From UBA1231 sp045652765 (GTDB lineage: Bacteria > Bacillota_I > Bacilli_A > ML615J-28 > CAG-313): 64,000 nucleotides of DNA. The stretch's first letter is position 1. Each line of letters opens with the position of its first letter. Position numbers and translations under genes: made by a program. The DNA is taken from contig JAZOLG010000020.1 of assembly GCA_045652765.1 (NCBI GenBank), positions 62,001 to 126,000 on the forward strand. The letters are read 5' to 3'. Under the pieces are notes generated by a model. The model worked only from the letters and a program-made list of their open reading frames with translations, had not been told where the DNA came from and did no database searches. Shown one piece after another: positions 16,566 through 26,046 of this stretch.

Positions 16566-17258
16566 ATGGCAAAAACTATTCTTGCGATTGGTGGTCACAT
16601 CGGTGATGCCGAACTTACTGCAGGAGGTGTAATGGCCACAAATGCTGTCCAAGGTGGAAAGAATTATACTTTAGCTTTAACAGCAGGTGAACGTGGTAAT
16701 CCTGCCCACTTAACAGTAGCGGAATACAGAGAACAAAAAATCAAAGAAGCAAATGAATTTGCTGAAATGATGAATGGTAAAGCTTATGTATTAAGATATC
16801 AAGATGGTGAACTTCCTAATAATGAAGAAGTTAGATATGAAGTAGCTAATATAATTAGAGAAGTAAGACCAGATGTAATTATTACACACTGGAAATCTAC
16901 AATGCATAAAGATCACAACAATACACACTTAATTGTACCTGATGCACAATTTTTAGCAAGTGTAGTTGAATGTGACAAGATCAAAGGTAAACGCCATTAT
17001 GCTCCTGTATACTTCGCAGAAAACTGGGAAGATGATTTAGATTTTGATCCATATATATATGTAGATATTACTCCTGGATATGATCTTTGGTGTAAAGCAT
17101 TAGAAAAACATTGGTTTGTTATGAATAGTAAAGATTTTAAATATTTTGACTATTATACTTCTTTAGCAAGATGTAGAGGTTGTTTAAATAAAACAATGTA
17201 TGCTGAAACATTCAATATACAACAAAGACAAAAAGTTAAAAAAGGAGGAATACTATAA
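16566..17258 (+). CDS. PIG-L/LmbE-family deacetylase
   Basis: The 230-residue product belongs to the zinc-dependent PIG-L family, which removes N-acetyl from GlcNAc-containing molecules (MshB, BshB, chitooligosaccharide deacetylases). The usual metal motif AHPDDE appears as GGHIGDAE near residue 10. The second His cluster is THWKSTMHKDHNNTH (about 105-119). One metal ligand is thus moved or changed, which should be checked. No signal peptide is present. It overlaps the following start by one base (TAATG). Next to a GNAT it could form an acetylation/deacetylation pair, or cover for NagA, which is absent from the window. Confidence 0.8.
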   Translation: MAKTILAIGGHIGDAELTAGGVMATNAVQGGKNYTLALTAGERGNPAHLTVAEYREQKIKEANEFAEMMNGKAYVLRYQDGELPNNEEVRYEVANIIREVRPDVIITHWKSTMHKDHNNTHLIVPDAQFLASVVECDKIKGKRHYAPVYFAENWEDDLDFDPYIYVDITPGYDLWCKALEKHWFVMNSKDFKYFDYYTSLARCRGCLNKTMYAETFNIQQRQKVKKGGIL

Positions 17259-19606
17259 TGAAAAAAGCAATATTTGCAATACTAATTACTTTAACTTTAG
17301 TGTTTACATTAGGTGTTAAAGGTACATCAGCTGGAGCAACAGAAGATGTAATTATTAATGGTAGTAAAGTATATTATAATTACACAGGCAATACTGTTAA
17401 GGTTCCAGTAGAATATGTTGTTGACTCTTCAGAAATGCGTGGTGCTTGGGTTGCTACTGTTTGGAATAACGACGTTCCAAAACAAAAAGGTACAACTGAA
17501 GCTGCAATTGCTGAATATAAAGCATTTTATTTAGATATATTAGATACTCTAGAAAGTTATAATATGAATACAATTTTCTTCCAAGTTCGTCCAAATAATG
17601 ATGCATTCTATGAATCAGAATATAACGATTGGAGTGAATTTTTAGTTGCACGTGGAGTTAATCCTGGTTGGGATCCACTTGAATGGATGATTGAAGTAAC
17701 TCATGAAAGAGACATGTATTTCCAATGTTGGATGAATGCATTCCGTGTTACTGTTGAAGAACAATGCTCTAATGATGCAATTGCTTATTCAGATGATGAA
17801 TTAATTGCTAAAAAAGCAGCAGCAATTCAAAATTTAAGTGCAAAGAATTTCGCAAAACAACACCCTGAATATGTATTAATGGGTGACTATGATTCTAAAT
17901 TAATTTTAAATCCAGCAGAACTTGCTGTACATGATCACTTACTTAATACAATTGGTGAGTTAATCACAAAATATGATGTTGATGGATTCCATTTTGATGA
18001 TTATTTCTATCTAGATGCAAGATCAGCAGATAGAATTGATCCACAAACACAAAACCTAGCATTTGCTGGTGGTATTGAATATAAAGAAAAATTAACTGGT
18101 GTTAATATTTTAAATGACTTACCAACTTATAAAGATTATCAAGAAAATCCAAGCAAATATAATTTACCTGAAGGTTTAACTCTTGGTGAATTTAGAAGAA
18201 AGAGCCTTAATAATTTAATGGCTAAAATTAGAGAACTTGTTGATTCAGTAAATGAAGAATATGGAAAAGATGTTGAATTCGGATCTAAACCAGCTGCTGT
18301 ATGGCAATCAAATTCAGAAAACTGTGCAGACAGTAGTCAAAAAGGTGCAGTAGGCGGATCTAATACACATTGCGGTGCGTATAGCTCAAACTATGATTTA
18401 TTTGCTGACACAAAATATTGGGTTGAAGCAGGATATGTAGACTGGATTAGTCCACAAGTTTATTACGATTTAGCTAACCGTATTGTACCATATGCTGACA
18501 TTGTTTCATGGTGGGCTGATGTCGTTGTTAAGACTAATGAAAAAAGAGCACAAGAAGGTTTAGAACCTATTAAGATGTATGTTGCACATGGTATTTATAA
18601 ATATCACGCATCAAGTAGTGAATATAATGATGTAAATGAAGTAACTTATCAAATGCGATATAACCAACAATTTGATGTAATTAAAGGTTCTGCAATTTAT
18701 GCATATAGTGATTTATACAAATTCCAAAATGACATTCAAAAATTTGGTGTTGGTACGCACTTTAGATCATTATGGGTAACACATCCAGTATTACCACTTC
18801 CAAAAGGAGAAGTTGATTTTACAGATTTAATGATTGATACATATAATGTCAAAGATACTGCAACTAAAAATAAATTTGATGTAAGTTTCCCTAAAATTGA
18901 AAATGCTAGTATGTATGCAATTTATCGTATTAACAAGGGTGAAACATTAGATTTAAATGACACTAGAAATCGTATTTTAATTGTAAAAGATTATAAGTTC
19001 GATCAAAATATTGAATTTACAGTTTTATGCAATGAAAATCAAGAAGTATATGTTCAAGCTGTTTCTGACAACTATATTCCACAATCATCTGCTGTAAAAA
19101 TCGATTTTGAAAAAGCAAGCATTAACCAAGCTCCAAATCCGGTTGAGATTGTAATTAACAATGGCGAAGATGTTTTGGACGCAAGTGGCGTTTATACATT
19201 TACTTTCCCATACGCATTTGATGTTGATGGAGATGAACTTAAATATAGTGTTAAAGTTGGATTTGAAGGTAAAAACGGACCAATTAGAACTCCTGCCAAC
19301 AGCATTGAATATTTAGATGATAAAATTGTTGTAACATTTGAAGCATTTGGTATTGAAACTGAAAACTTTGTTGTTCAATTAACAATTGATGATGGAAGAG
19401 AACAAACAATTGTTTATAGTAAAGAAGTAAAACTTGTCGATGACGGTGGTAAGGATCCAGTTGAACCAGATACTCCAGAACAACCTGAAACTCCGGAAAA
19501 CCCATCTAAACCAGGTAACTCTGGTGGCGGTTGTCCAATGGGTGTTATGTATTTAACACCACTTCTTGGAGCTTTCACAATTTTGGTTGTTAAAAGACGT
19601 AAATAA
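17258..19606 (+). CDS. Secreted GHL10-family glycoside hydrolase with Cys-containing C-terminal anchor
   Basis: The 782-residue precursor starts one base inside the previous stop, with an AGGAGG site. A signal peptide (about 1-25, ending TSA) is followed by a glycosyl hydrolase-like 10 domain (PF02638 type, about 58-490). It has MRGAWVATVW, the repeated family block FFQVRPNNDAFYESEYN, and DGFHFDDYFY with candidate acidic residues 247-248. An Ig-like region (about 625-725) leads to a Pro/Glu linker, then GGGCPMG (Cys759), a hydrophobic segment and KRRK. GHL10 proteins are believed to cleave glycan chains at the cell surface. The exact bond is not established from sequence. Two paralogues follow in unit B. 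Confidence 0.82.
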   Translation: MKKAIFAILITLTLVFTLGVKGTSAGATEDVIINGSKVYYNYTGNTVKVPVEYVVDSSEMRGAWVATVWNNDVPKQKGTTEAAIAEYKAFYLDILDTLESYNMNTIFFQVRPNNDAFYESEYNDWSEFLVARGVNPGWDPLEWMIEVTHERDMYFQCWMNAFRVTVEEQCSNDAIAYSDDELIAKKAAAIQNLSAKNFAKQHPEYVLMGDYDSKLILNPAELAVHDHLLNTIGELITKYDVDGFHFDDYFYLDARSADRIDPQTQNLAFAGGIEYKEKLTGVNILNDLPTYKDYQENPSKYNLPEGLTLGEFRRKSLNNLMAKIRELVDSVNEEYGKDVEFGSKPAAVWQSNSENCADSSQKGAVGGSNTHCGAYSSNYDLFADTKYWVEAGYVDWISPQVYYDLANRIVPYADIVSWWADVVVKTNEKRAQEGLEPIKMYVAHGIYKYHASSSEYNDVNEVTYQMRYNQQFDVIKGSAIYAYSDLYKFQNDIQKFGVGTHFRSLWVTHPVLPLPKGEVDFTDLMIDTYNVKDTATKNKFDVSFPKIENASMYAIYRINKGETLDLNDTRNRILIVKDYKFDQNIEFTVLCNENQEVYVQAVSDNYIPQSSAVKIDFEKASINQAPNPVEIVINNGEDVLDASGVYTFTFPYAFDVDGDELKYSVKVGFEGKNGPIRTPANSIEYLDDKIVVTFEAFGIETENFVVQLTIDDGREQTIVYSKEVKLVDDGGKDPVEPDTPEQPETPENPSKPGNSGGGCPMGVMYLTPLLGAFTILVVKRRK
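19529..19603 (+). other. C-terminal sorting-like tail 1 (Cys759)
   Basis: It encodes GGGCPMG, about 16 hydrophobic residues and KRRK. Cys is 24 residues from the end. Four more proteins in the window have the same layout. Confidence 0.65.
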
Positions 19607-19617
19607 TAATAATATAA

Positions 19618-19654
19618 GCTTTTAAAGAATAAAATGTCTTTAAAGGCTTTTTTT
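19618..19654 (+). terminator. Intrinsic terminator of unit A
   Basis: An 11-bp stem (19618-19628 with 19637-19647, one G-T pair) is followed by a run of T. Confidence 0.9.
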
Positions 19655-19670
19655 ATTTTGTATTTTATTC

Positions 19671-19699
19671 TTGAAAAAAACCTAAACTTATGCTATACT
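19671..19699 (+). promoter_or_regulatory. Promoter of unit B
   Basis: TTGAAA (19671-19676), a 17-bp spacer and TATACT (19694-19699) with an extended TG. Confidence 0.8.
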
Positions 19700-19721
19700 A
19701 ATATGAAGAAAGGAAGATAAT

Positions 19722-20591
19722 ATGCCTATATACGATACACATAGTGATATATTTTACAATTTAGCATTTAAAAATGTAGAAGACCCATTTAAACAATACC
19801 ATTTAGATGACTTGACTAAAGGAAATGTCAAAGGTGGAATATGGGTAGTTTATTCTGATGAAGATTTTGATGTTGTCAAAGCTTATGAAATTGCCATTGA
19901 TAAATTTAAAAACTACGAAAAAGATTTTGATGTTATCAAAGGATTAGAAGGTCTAAGAAATGTACCTGATTTAAAAACATTAGAACTTTTATATCAAATG
20001 GGAATTCGTCATGCTAGTTTAACATGGAACGAAGAAAATCATCTTGCAACTGGTGTCAGAGGAAATCCTGAAAGAGGACTAACTGAACTTGGAAAAGAAT
20101 TTATCAAATACATGAATGAACATGATATGATTGTTGACGTTTCACATTTAAATGAAAAAAGTTTTTATGACGTTTTAAAAGAACAACCAAAGATCCTAAT
20201 TGCGTCTCATTCCAATGCTTATGCATTATCTGATCATATACGTAATTTAAAAGATGAACAACTAGTTGCTCTTCGTGAAGCTGGTGGAATGGTTGGCTGT
20301 GTTGCAGCAAGAAATTTTGTTTCTAAAAAGAAAGAAGATCAAAATATAAATGGTTTAGTAAAACAAATTAAATATTTAGTAGAAATTATGGGAATTGATA
20401 AAGTAATGTTAGGATTAGATATGATGAACTATTTATCGGATTTTCCAAATTCGAACTTAGATGATTTACAAACACATGCTGATTGTTCAAAGTTAGAAGA
20501 GGCTTTACTAAAAAATGGTTTTAACAAAGAAGATGTTGAAAAAATAACTTACAAAAATTATGAAAATTTAAAAAGAAAGGTAAAAATGTAA
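19722..20591 (+). CDS. Membrane-dipeptidase family (M19) peptidase
   Basis: The 289-residue product matches the M19/renal dipeptidase zinc enzymes: DTHSDIFYN at the start (metal His-x-Asp), HASLTWNEENHLATG, the metal block VDVSHLNEKSFYDV, ASHSNAYAL and MLGLDMMN. It has no signal peptide and is cytoplasmic. M19 enzymes split dipeptides and tolerate D-residues at the second position. In this context a muropeptide-derived dipeptide such as L-Ala-D-Glu is a reasonable substrate, by inference. The metal-bridging residue contributed by the family Glu motif (usually GxEG) is present as KGLEGL. It heads unit B, directly followed by two GHL10 genes. Confidence 0.85.
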   Translation: MPIYDTHSDIFYNLAFKNVEDPFKQYHLDDLTKGNVKGGIWVVYSDEDFDVVKAYEIAIDKFKNYEKDFDVIKGLEGLRNVPDLKTLELLYQMGIRHASLTWNEENHLATGVRGNPERGLTELGKEFIKYMNEHDMIVDVSHLNEKSFYDVLKEQPKILIASHSNAYALSDHIRNLKDEQLVALREAGGMVGCVAARNFVSKKKEDQNINGLVKQIKYLVEIMGIDKVMLGLDMMNYLSDFPNSNLDDLQTHADCSKLEEALLKNGFNKEDVEKITYKNYENLKRKVKM

Positions 20592-20592
20592 A

Positions 20593-22746
20593 ATGAAAAG
20601 AATAGTAACTGTATTGTTATTAGTTTTTACGATTATGTTTTTCGTAAAAAAACCAAGTGTCAATGCTTTAGTAATTAATGATAGCTTGGAAGAATTAAGG
20701 GGAGTATGGGTATCTACTGTATCTAACATTGATATTAGTAGACAAAATGGTGTTACAGAAAAAGCAATTAATGATTATAAAAATCAATTATTAGATATAT
20801 TAAGTAAGGCAGAACATTATGGAATTAATGCAATCTTTTTCCAAGTTCGTCCTTCAAATGATGCATTCTATGAATCAGAATATAATCCATGGAGTCAATA
20901 TTTTTTCCAACATGGTGTGAATCCGGGATGGGATATGCTTTCATGGTTAGCTGATGAATGCCATTCGAGAGGTATTGAACTACACGCTTGGTTAAACCCA
21001 TATCGTGTAACTGCATCTCGTGTTGCAAGTTTTAGTGATGGCGAAGAAAAAATTAATCAAATTAAATTTAGTTTAAGAGCTCAAGCTCAAAGCTTATACC
21101 CAAATATTAATAATCCATTAAATATTCAAGATGATGAAGAGTTTTTATCAACTGTTGTTTTAGGTGCTGAAGGACAAATGGTATTAAATCCTGCAAAGCA
21201 AGCAACAATTGATCATGTAACAAATACTATTGTTGAATTAATTGAAAATTATAATATTGATGGTGTTCACTTTGATGACTATTTCTATCCATCAGGTGGT
21301 ATTGAATCAAAATACGATTCAGCTGACTATCAAGCGTATAAACAAAATGGTGGTAACTTAGGCGTTGAAGATTGGCGTCGTAATAATGTTGATAGAATGG
21401 TAAAAGCGGTAAGTGATGCAGTTCAAGCTTACAACCAAAAGAATCCAGATCAATATACTGCATTTGGTATTTCTCCGGCTCCTGTTTGGGCGCCATCTGC
21501 AGAAAGATGTCCAGATGGTCGTGGTCAAGAAGGCGGTATGGATGTAATTTGTGGAAGTTATAGTACATATAATACTTTATATGCCGATACAAAGAAATGG
21601 GTTGAAGAAGAATGGTTAGATTATATTCTTCCTCAATCATATTCATCACTTGCTGAAAACTACAAAGAAATTGTTAGATGGTGGTCAAAAATTTGTGCAC
21701 CAACTAAAGTAAAATTATATATTGGAACAGGTTATTACAAATTAGCTGAATCAAATGCTGATACATTTGGTAGTGCTTACGAAGTTGATAATCAATTTAA
21801 ATATGTTAAAGATAACAATTATACAGAAGTTGATGGATTTGTATTATTCTCTTATAAGAATTTAGAAACATCAACTGGAAATTTAGGATCTGCTAATGTA
21901 CTTTTAAAGAAAGCATGGAATAGTGGAGCATTACTTCCATCATATGAAGAAGTAAAACCAATTACAGAACTTCCAACTGTTGAATTAATTAAACTTGGAA
22001 ACAAATATTATATGAGTTTTAATGAAGTTGAAAATGCTAACGGATATGCATTATATGCTGTTCCAAAAGGACAAGATGCCAACTTTAAAGCAGAAGGCGT
22101 TGTTGTACAAAAAATCTTTAATAAACTAGGAACTGGCGCTAAACAACAATATAATGCATTAACTGATTATAGTATTAGTAACTATGATTTCTATATCAGA
22201 ATTTTTGATAATTCAAATAAACCTATTGAACAAAGTGTTAAAATTGATTTTAACACTGCAATAGTTAACGAAGGCGCACAAATTGAAATCTTAGATTTTG
22301 TTGAAAAAGATTATAAAGTTGGCGAAACTATTAAAGTTCGTGCTCAAATTACATCTGATTTAGATTTACCATTAACTGTTACTATTAAAGTTCGTTATAA
22401 TGGTGCTAAATATTCTACAACATTTAATATGACTGAGGTTGAAGATGGCATTTATGAATATGAATTCCAAACTTTGATCGAAGCAACAACTCAATTAAAA
22501 ATTGTTGTAAACGACACTGATACTGAAAAAGAATTAGAACTTCCTGCCGTTGAAGTTTTAGAAAAAGTAGTAGAACACGTTCATGAATTTATTGATGGTG
22601 TGTGTGATTGTGGTGAAAAAGATCCAAATAGAGAACCGGAAGATAAACCATCAAATGGTGGTGGATCAAATTGTCCAATGGGATTTGTTTCTGTTTTACC
22701 ATTAATGGCTGCGGCTACATTATTATTAATAAGAAAGAAAAGATAG
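20593..22746 (+). CDS. Secreted GHL10-family glycoside hydrolase with HxH-CxCG module and C-terminal anchor
   Basis: The 717-residue paralogue of the 17258 product has a signal peptide (about 1-25, ending SVNA) and the GHL10 domain (about 34-450). That domain includes LRGVWVSTVSN, the same FFQVRP-NDAFYESEYN block and DGVHFDDYFYP. A beta-rich region (about 465-655) is followed by one HVHEFIDGVCDCGEK module, a Gly/Asn stretch, NCPMG (Cys694), a hydrophobic helix and RKKR. It has an AAAGG site and begins one base after the dipeptidase stop. The protein should be held at the cell envelope while its catalytic domain acts outside. The glycan substrate is not known. Confidence 0.82.
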   Translation: MKRIVTVLLLVFTIMFFVKKPSVNALVINDSLEELRGVWVSTVSNIDISRQNGVTEKAINDYKNQLLDILSKAEHYGINAIFFQVRPSNDAFYESEYNPWSQYFFQHGVNPGWDMLSWLADECHSRGIELHAWLNPYRVTASRVASFSDGEEKINQIKFSLRAQAQSLYPNINNPLNIQDDEEFLSTVVLGAEGQMVLNPAKQATIDHVTNTIVELIENYNIDGVHFDDYFYPSGGIESKYDSADYQAYKQNGGNLGVEDWRRNNVDRMVKAVSDAVQAYNQKNPDQYTAFGISPAPVWAPSAERCPDGRGQEGGMDVICGSYSTYNTLYADTKKWVEEEWLDYILPQSYSSLAENYKEIVRWWSKICAPTKVKLYIGTGYYKLAESNADTFGSAYEVDNQFKYVKDNNYTEVDGFVLFSYKNLETSTGNLGSANVLLKKAWNSGALLPSYEEVKPITELPTVELIKLGNKYYMSFNEVENANGYALYAVPKGQDANFKAEGVVVQKIFNKLGTGAKQQYNALTDYSISNYDFYIRIFDNSNKPIEQSVKIDFNTAIVNEGAQIEILDFVEKDYKVGETIKVRAQITSDLDLPLTVTIKVRYNGAKYSTTFNMTEVEDGIYEYEFQTLIEATTQLKIVVNDTDTEKELELPAVEVLEKVVEHVHEFIDGVCDCGEKDPNREPEDKPSNGGGSNCPMGFVSVLPLMAAATLLLIRKKR
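22576..22614 (+). repeat. HxH-x6-CxCG module, copy 2
   Basis: It encodes HVHEFIDGVCDCG just before the anchor of the GHL10 protein. Confidence 0.6.
22672..22743 (+). other. C-terminal sorting-like tail 2 (Cys694)
   Basis: NCPMGFVSVLPLM, a hydrophobic helix and RKKR. Cys is 24 residues from the end. It is nearly identical to the tail at 42.8 kb. Confidence 0.65.
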
Positions 22747-22749
22747 GAT

Positions 22750-24021
22750 ATGAAATTAAATAAATTTAATAGTGAAGAATTAGTTTGTTATTATAAATCT
22801 ACTAAGCCTGTAGATTTACCGAATTATGAGTATAATGAAAAATACGTTCGTGGTATTTGGGTTTCAAATGTTGTTAACATTGATACACCAATTATGAAAG
22901 ATGTTGATAGTTATAAAGAATACTTAGTAAAAATGATTGAAAACATTGCGTCATATAATATCAATTTAATGATCTTTCAAGTAAGACCAACAAGTGATGC
23001 ATATTATGAATCTAAATTAAATCCATGGTCTAGATTTATTACTGGAACTGAAGGCAAAAATCCTGGATTTGACGTATTAAAATTTGTTATTGAAGAAGCT
23101 AAAAAACACAATATTGAAGTTCATGCATGGATGAATCCATATCGTGTCTCAATGAAATCTGTTACTGATGGAACTATTACAAAAGAAGAATATCTTAATA
23201 ATTTAGATGATTTAAACTTTGCGAAACGTTATCCTGAAGATACAATTTTAGATGGAAATGGAAAGATAATTTTAAAACCTTCATCTGAAAGAGTTGTTAA
23301 ATTTGTGACTGATACTATTATGGAAGTTATCGAAAATTATGATGTTACAGGTGTTCATATTGATGACTATTTCTATCCATATGCTAAAGTTCCAGAATCA
23401 GAAGAACTAGCTGATTATGAAGCAAGTGGGAAAGAAAAATCATTTGATGATTGGCGTAGAGAAAATGTTGATAAATTAATTGAAAGTGTTCACCATGCTA
23501 TGAAAAAATCGCTTAGCAAAGAAAACCGCACAGTTCACTTTGGAATTAGTCCGTTTGCAATTTACAGAACAAATTCAAGCATTAAAGAAGGCGGATGGGA
23601 AAAAGGTTCATATCATTCAGCTGGTGTTACAGAATGCTATACTGACCTATACTCAGACATTTACAAATGGATGAAAGAAGGATGGATCGATTATGTTGTT
23701 CCTCAAATTTATTGGCCATTTGAAAGAAAAGATGTTAACTACCATGACTTAACAAAATGGTGGAGTGAAATAGCACAAGAAACAAATACTATTCTTTACA
23801 TTGGACATGGCCTATATCAAATGGGTGTAAATGAAGTATGGGCAAATCCTTTAGAAATTGATAATCAATTAAGATTTAATCAACAATATCCTAAAGTAGC
23901 TGGTTCAATTTTCTTTACATACAAAGATTTAGTTCCTGGCCAAAATGCTACTAAAGATGCGGCGATTGCTCTTATGAAATGCCGTTTTAATCAAGAAAAA
24001 ATCTTAAAATTTGAAAAATAA
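22750..24021 (+). CDS. Cytoplasmic GHL10-family protein
   Basis: The third GHL10 paralogue has 423 residues and consists of the catalytic domain alone: VRGIWVSNVVNID, FQVRPTSDAYYESKLNPW, GVHIDDYFYP and PQIYWPFERKD. It lacks a signal peptide, Ig-like regions, the His/Cys module and the anchor. It therefore probably acts on fragments already imported, while its two relatives act outside. A GGAT ribosome site lies very close to the start, suggesting coupling to the upstream gene 4 nt away. A paired outside/inside arrangement of one glycosidase family within one locus is the notable point. The substrate is unknown. Confidence 0.8.
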   Translation: MKLNKFNSEELVCYYKSTKPVDLPNYEYNEKYVRGIWVSNVVNIDTPIMKDVDSYKEYLVKMIENIASYNINLMIFQVRPTSDAYYESKLNPWSRFITGTEGKNPGFDVLKFVIEEAKKHNIEVHAWMNPYRVSMKSVTDGTITKEEYLNNLDDLNFAKRYPEDTILDGNGKIILKPSSERVVKFVTDTIMEVIENYDVTGVHIDDYFYPYAKVPESEELADYEASGKEKSFDDWRRENVDKLIESVHHAMKKSLSKENRTVHFGISPFAIYRTNSSIKEGGWEKGSYHSAGVTECYTDLYSDIYKWMKEGWIDYVVPQIYWPFERKDVNYHDLTKWWSEIAQETNTILYIGHGLYQMGVNEVWANPLEIDNQLRFNQQYPKVAGSIFFTYKDLVPGQNATKDAAIALMKCRFNQEKILKFEK

Positions 24022-24031
24022 AGTAAAAAAT

Positions 24032-24058
24032 AAGTAGTCTTTTTAAGACTACTTTTTT
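24032..24058 (+). terminator. Intrinsic terminator of unit B
   Basis: A 10-bp perfect stem (24032-24041 with 24045-24054; AAGTAGTCTT arm), 3-nt loop, then T run. Confidence 0.92.
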
Positions 24059-24074
24059 ATTTTATTGCCAAAAA

Positions 24075-24088
24075 TGAAAGCGCTTGAA
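24075..24088. promoter_or_regulatory. Cre-like site upstream of unit C
   Basis: TGAAAGCGCTTGAA matches the CcpA cre consensus TGWAANCGNTNWCA except at two positions near the 3' end. It lies about 20 bp upstream of the -35 box. Confidence 0.5.
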
Positions 24089-24107
24089 AAATAATATTAC
24101 ATTCTAC

Positions 24108-24136
24108 TTGAAAAAAATATGCGTTTTTGGTATAAT
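24108..24136 (+). promoter_or_regulatory. Promoter of unit C
   Basis: TTGAAA (24108-24113), a 17-bp spacer and TATAAT (24131-24136) preceded by TGG. An 8-bp inverted repeat (24134-24141 with 24151-24158) begins in the -10 box and spans the likely transcription start. Confidence 0.88.
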
Positions 24137-24180
24137 AAGTCTATATAATCGGCTTATTATGTGAACAGGAGGAGCAAACT

Positions 24181-26046
24181 ATGGATTATTTAACACCAAT
24201 GTTTAAAAAAATTAAATATTTTGAAAATTTAAATAACAAATTTCTTAATGTTGGTTCGTTAAAAACAATCGATTTTCGCTCTTTTTTTGATGAACGATTA
24301 GATATGTTTGTAGAACAGTTAATTGAAAAATATCCTACGGATCTAGAAAATGGGTTAATTACAATTAAAAATGGTAAAGTCCCATTTGAAGGATATAAAT
24401 TACAAATATCTAATCGACGTGCTAATATTACTGCATCTTCTAAAGAAGGTTGTTATTATGCTCTTGTAACGCTAGAAGAATTAGCAAGAAAATACAATGG
24501 TATGATTCCTCCTTTAGAAATTGAAGATTATCCAGACCTTGCAGTTCGCGGCTTTATGCTTGATATTAGTAGATCAAAAGTAGCCAATGTTGAGACAATT
24601 TATAAATATATTGATATTTTAAGCAAATTAAAATATAACCATTTTGAATTATATGTTGAAGGATTTTCTTTTGAATATAAGAGCATGCCTTTTGTAAACA
24701 AAGATGGTAATTTTATAAGTGTTGAAGAATATCAAAAGGTTGAGAAGTATTGTTACGAACATTTTATTGATTTTGTGCCAAATCAAAATGGATTTGGACA
24801 TATGACTGAATGGTTAAAGTTAGATGAGTTTAAACATTTATCAAACGTTGATGGACTATTTAATATTTGGGGAAGTAATAGAGTATCATCAACATTAGAC
24901 CCAACAAATGATGAAAGTTATGAACTTGTTAAAAAGATGTATGGAGATATGTTGCCTTATAATAAGTCAAAATTCTTTAATATGAATTTTGATGAACCGT
25001 ATGAACTTGGTTATGGTAGATCAAAAGAATTGTGTGATAAAACAAGTAGAGAAGATGTCTTTGCAGGATTTTTTAACAAGCTGGCAAGTGTTACAAAATC
25101 TTTTGGCAAAACACCGATGCTATGGGGCGATGTTATTATTCATAAACCAGATGCAATCAACAAAATTGATAAAGATGCGATTTTGATTGATTGGGGTTAT
25201 AATGAAAATTACCCATTCTTGAAAAATGCACAAATGTTAAAAAAACTTAAACGACCATATATCTTAGCACCTGGCACATCAACTTGGGGAGTTGTGACAT
25301 CTAAATACTATGAAATGTTATGGTCAATAAAAAATGCAGCTGAAGCTGCTTATCATAATGATGGTTTAGGAATAATTTTAACTGACTGGGGTGATTTTGG
25401 ACATCTCCAATACCCACTCTATAGTTTACCAGGTATTGCGTATGCAGGATTACTTGCTTGGAACTATCAATCAGTTAGCCATAAACACATTAAAGAATAT
25501 TTGGATTTACTAGTAAAAAATCATATTATTGTTGATTTAATTGTTGATGTTTCGATGTATCCTGAGTGTGAAGAATATTATCGTGGTTACTCAACAAAAT
25601 TGTTTGCACCGATCGTGCAAGCAGAACTTTGTAAGACAGAAGAAAAAGAACTTGAAGTTTTTAAAACAAAACTTAAGTATCAATTATTGACTGATTATGA
25701 AGTACAAAATTATAAAACATATTTTAATTCACTAAAGATTAAAATTTCTAGTGTGGACGCTATTAATGCAGAACAATCTTTATTAAAAGATGAAATTGCT
25801 AATAGTTTACTTTTACTAGAAACTTTAGTCGATGTTAACATTTTTCTAAAAAATTATCTGAATGATTTGGTAGACGAACAACTACTAAATAAAATTGAAG
25901 ATAATTTATGTAAATATCTTAATTCCCATTACAACTTGTGGATATCTCGAAACAAAGAACAAGGATATTCATCAAGCGCTTGTCGTATAGAACGACTTTT
26001 ATATTGTTTAAAAAATTTAAAGAAAGAGGCAACAAATTATGAGTAA
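24181..26046 (+). CDS. Cytoplasmic GH20-like beta-N-acetylhexosaminidase
   Basis: The 621-residue product follows GH20 architecture. A small N-terminal alpha/beta domain (about 20-115, ending EDYPDLAVRGFMLDISRSK) leads into a TIM barrel. The barrel has NQNGFGHMTEWLKL and NMNFDEPYELGYGRS, with the Asp-Glu pair expected of substrate-assisted GH20 catalysis. LLAWNYQS lies later. A helical C-terminal tail (about 470-621) has no obvious match. There is no signal peptide, so imported oligosaccharides would be the substrate, like the intracellular GH20C of pneumococcus. AGGAGG precedes the start. It leads the 23-kb unit C and overlaps the next gene by 8 nt. Confidence 0.75.
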   Translation: MDYLTPMFKKIKYFENLNNKFLNVGSLKTIDFRSFFDERLDMFVEQLIEKYPTDLENGLITIKNGKVPFEGYKLQISNRRANITASSKEGCYYALVTLEELARKYNGMIPPLEIEDYPDLAVRGFMLDISRSKVANVETIYKYIDILSKLKYNHFELYVEGFSFEYKSMPFVNKDGNFISVEEYQKVEKYCYEHFIDFVPNQNGFGHMTEWLKLDEFKHLSNVDGLFNIWGSNRVSSTLDPTNDESYELVKKMYGDMLPYNKSKFFNMNFDEPYELGYGRSKELCDKTSREDVFAGFFNKLASVTKSFGKTPMLWGDVIIHKPDAINKIDKDAILIDWGYNENYPFLKNAQMLKKLKRPYILAPGTSTWGVVTSKYYEMLWSIKNAAEAAYHNDGLGIILTDWGDFGHLQYPLYSLPGIAYAGLLAWNYQSVSHKHIKEYLDLLVKNHIIVDLIVDVSMYPECEEYYRGYSTKLFAPIVQAELCKTEEKELEVFKTKLKYQLLTDYEVQNYKTYFNSLKIKISSVDAINAEQSLLKDEIANSLLLLETLVDVNIFLKNYLNDLVDEQLLNKIEDNLCKYLNSHYNLWISRNKEQGYSSSACRIERLLYCLKNLKKEATNYE

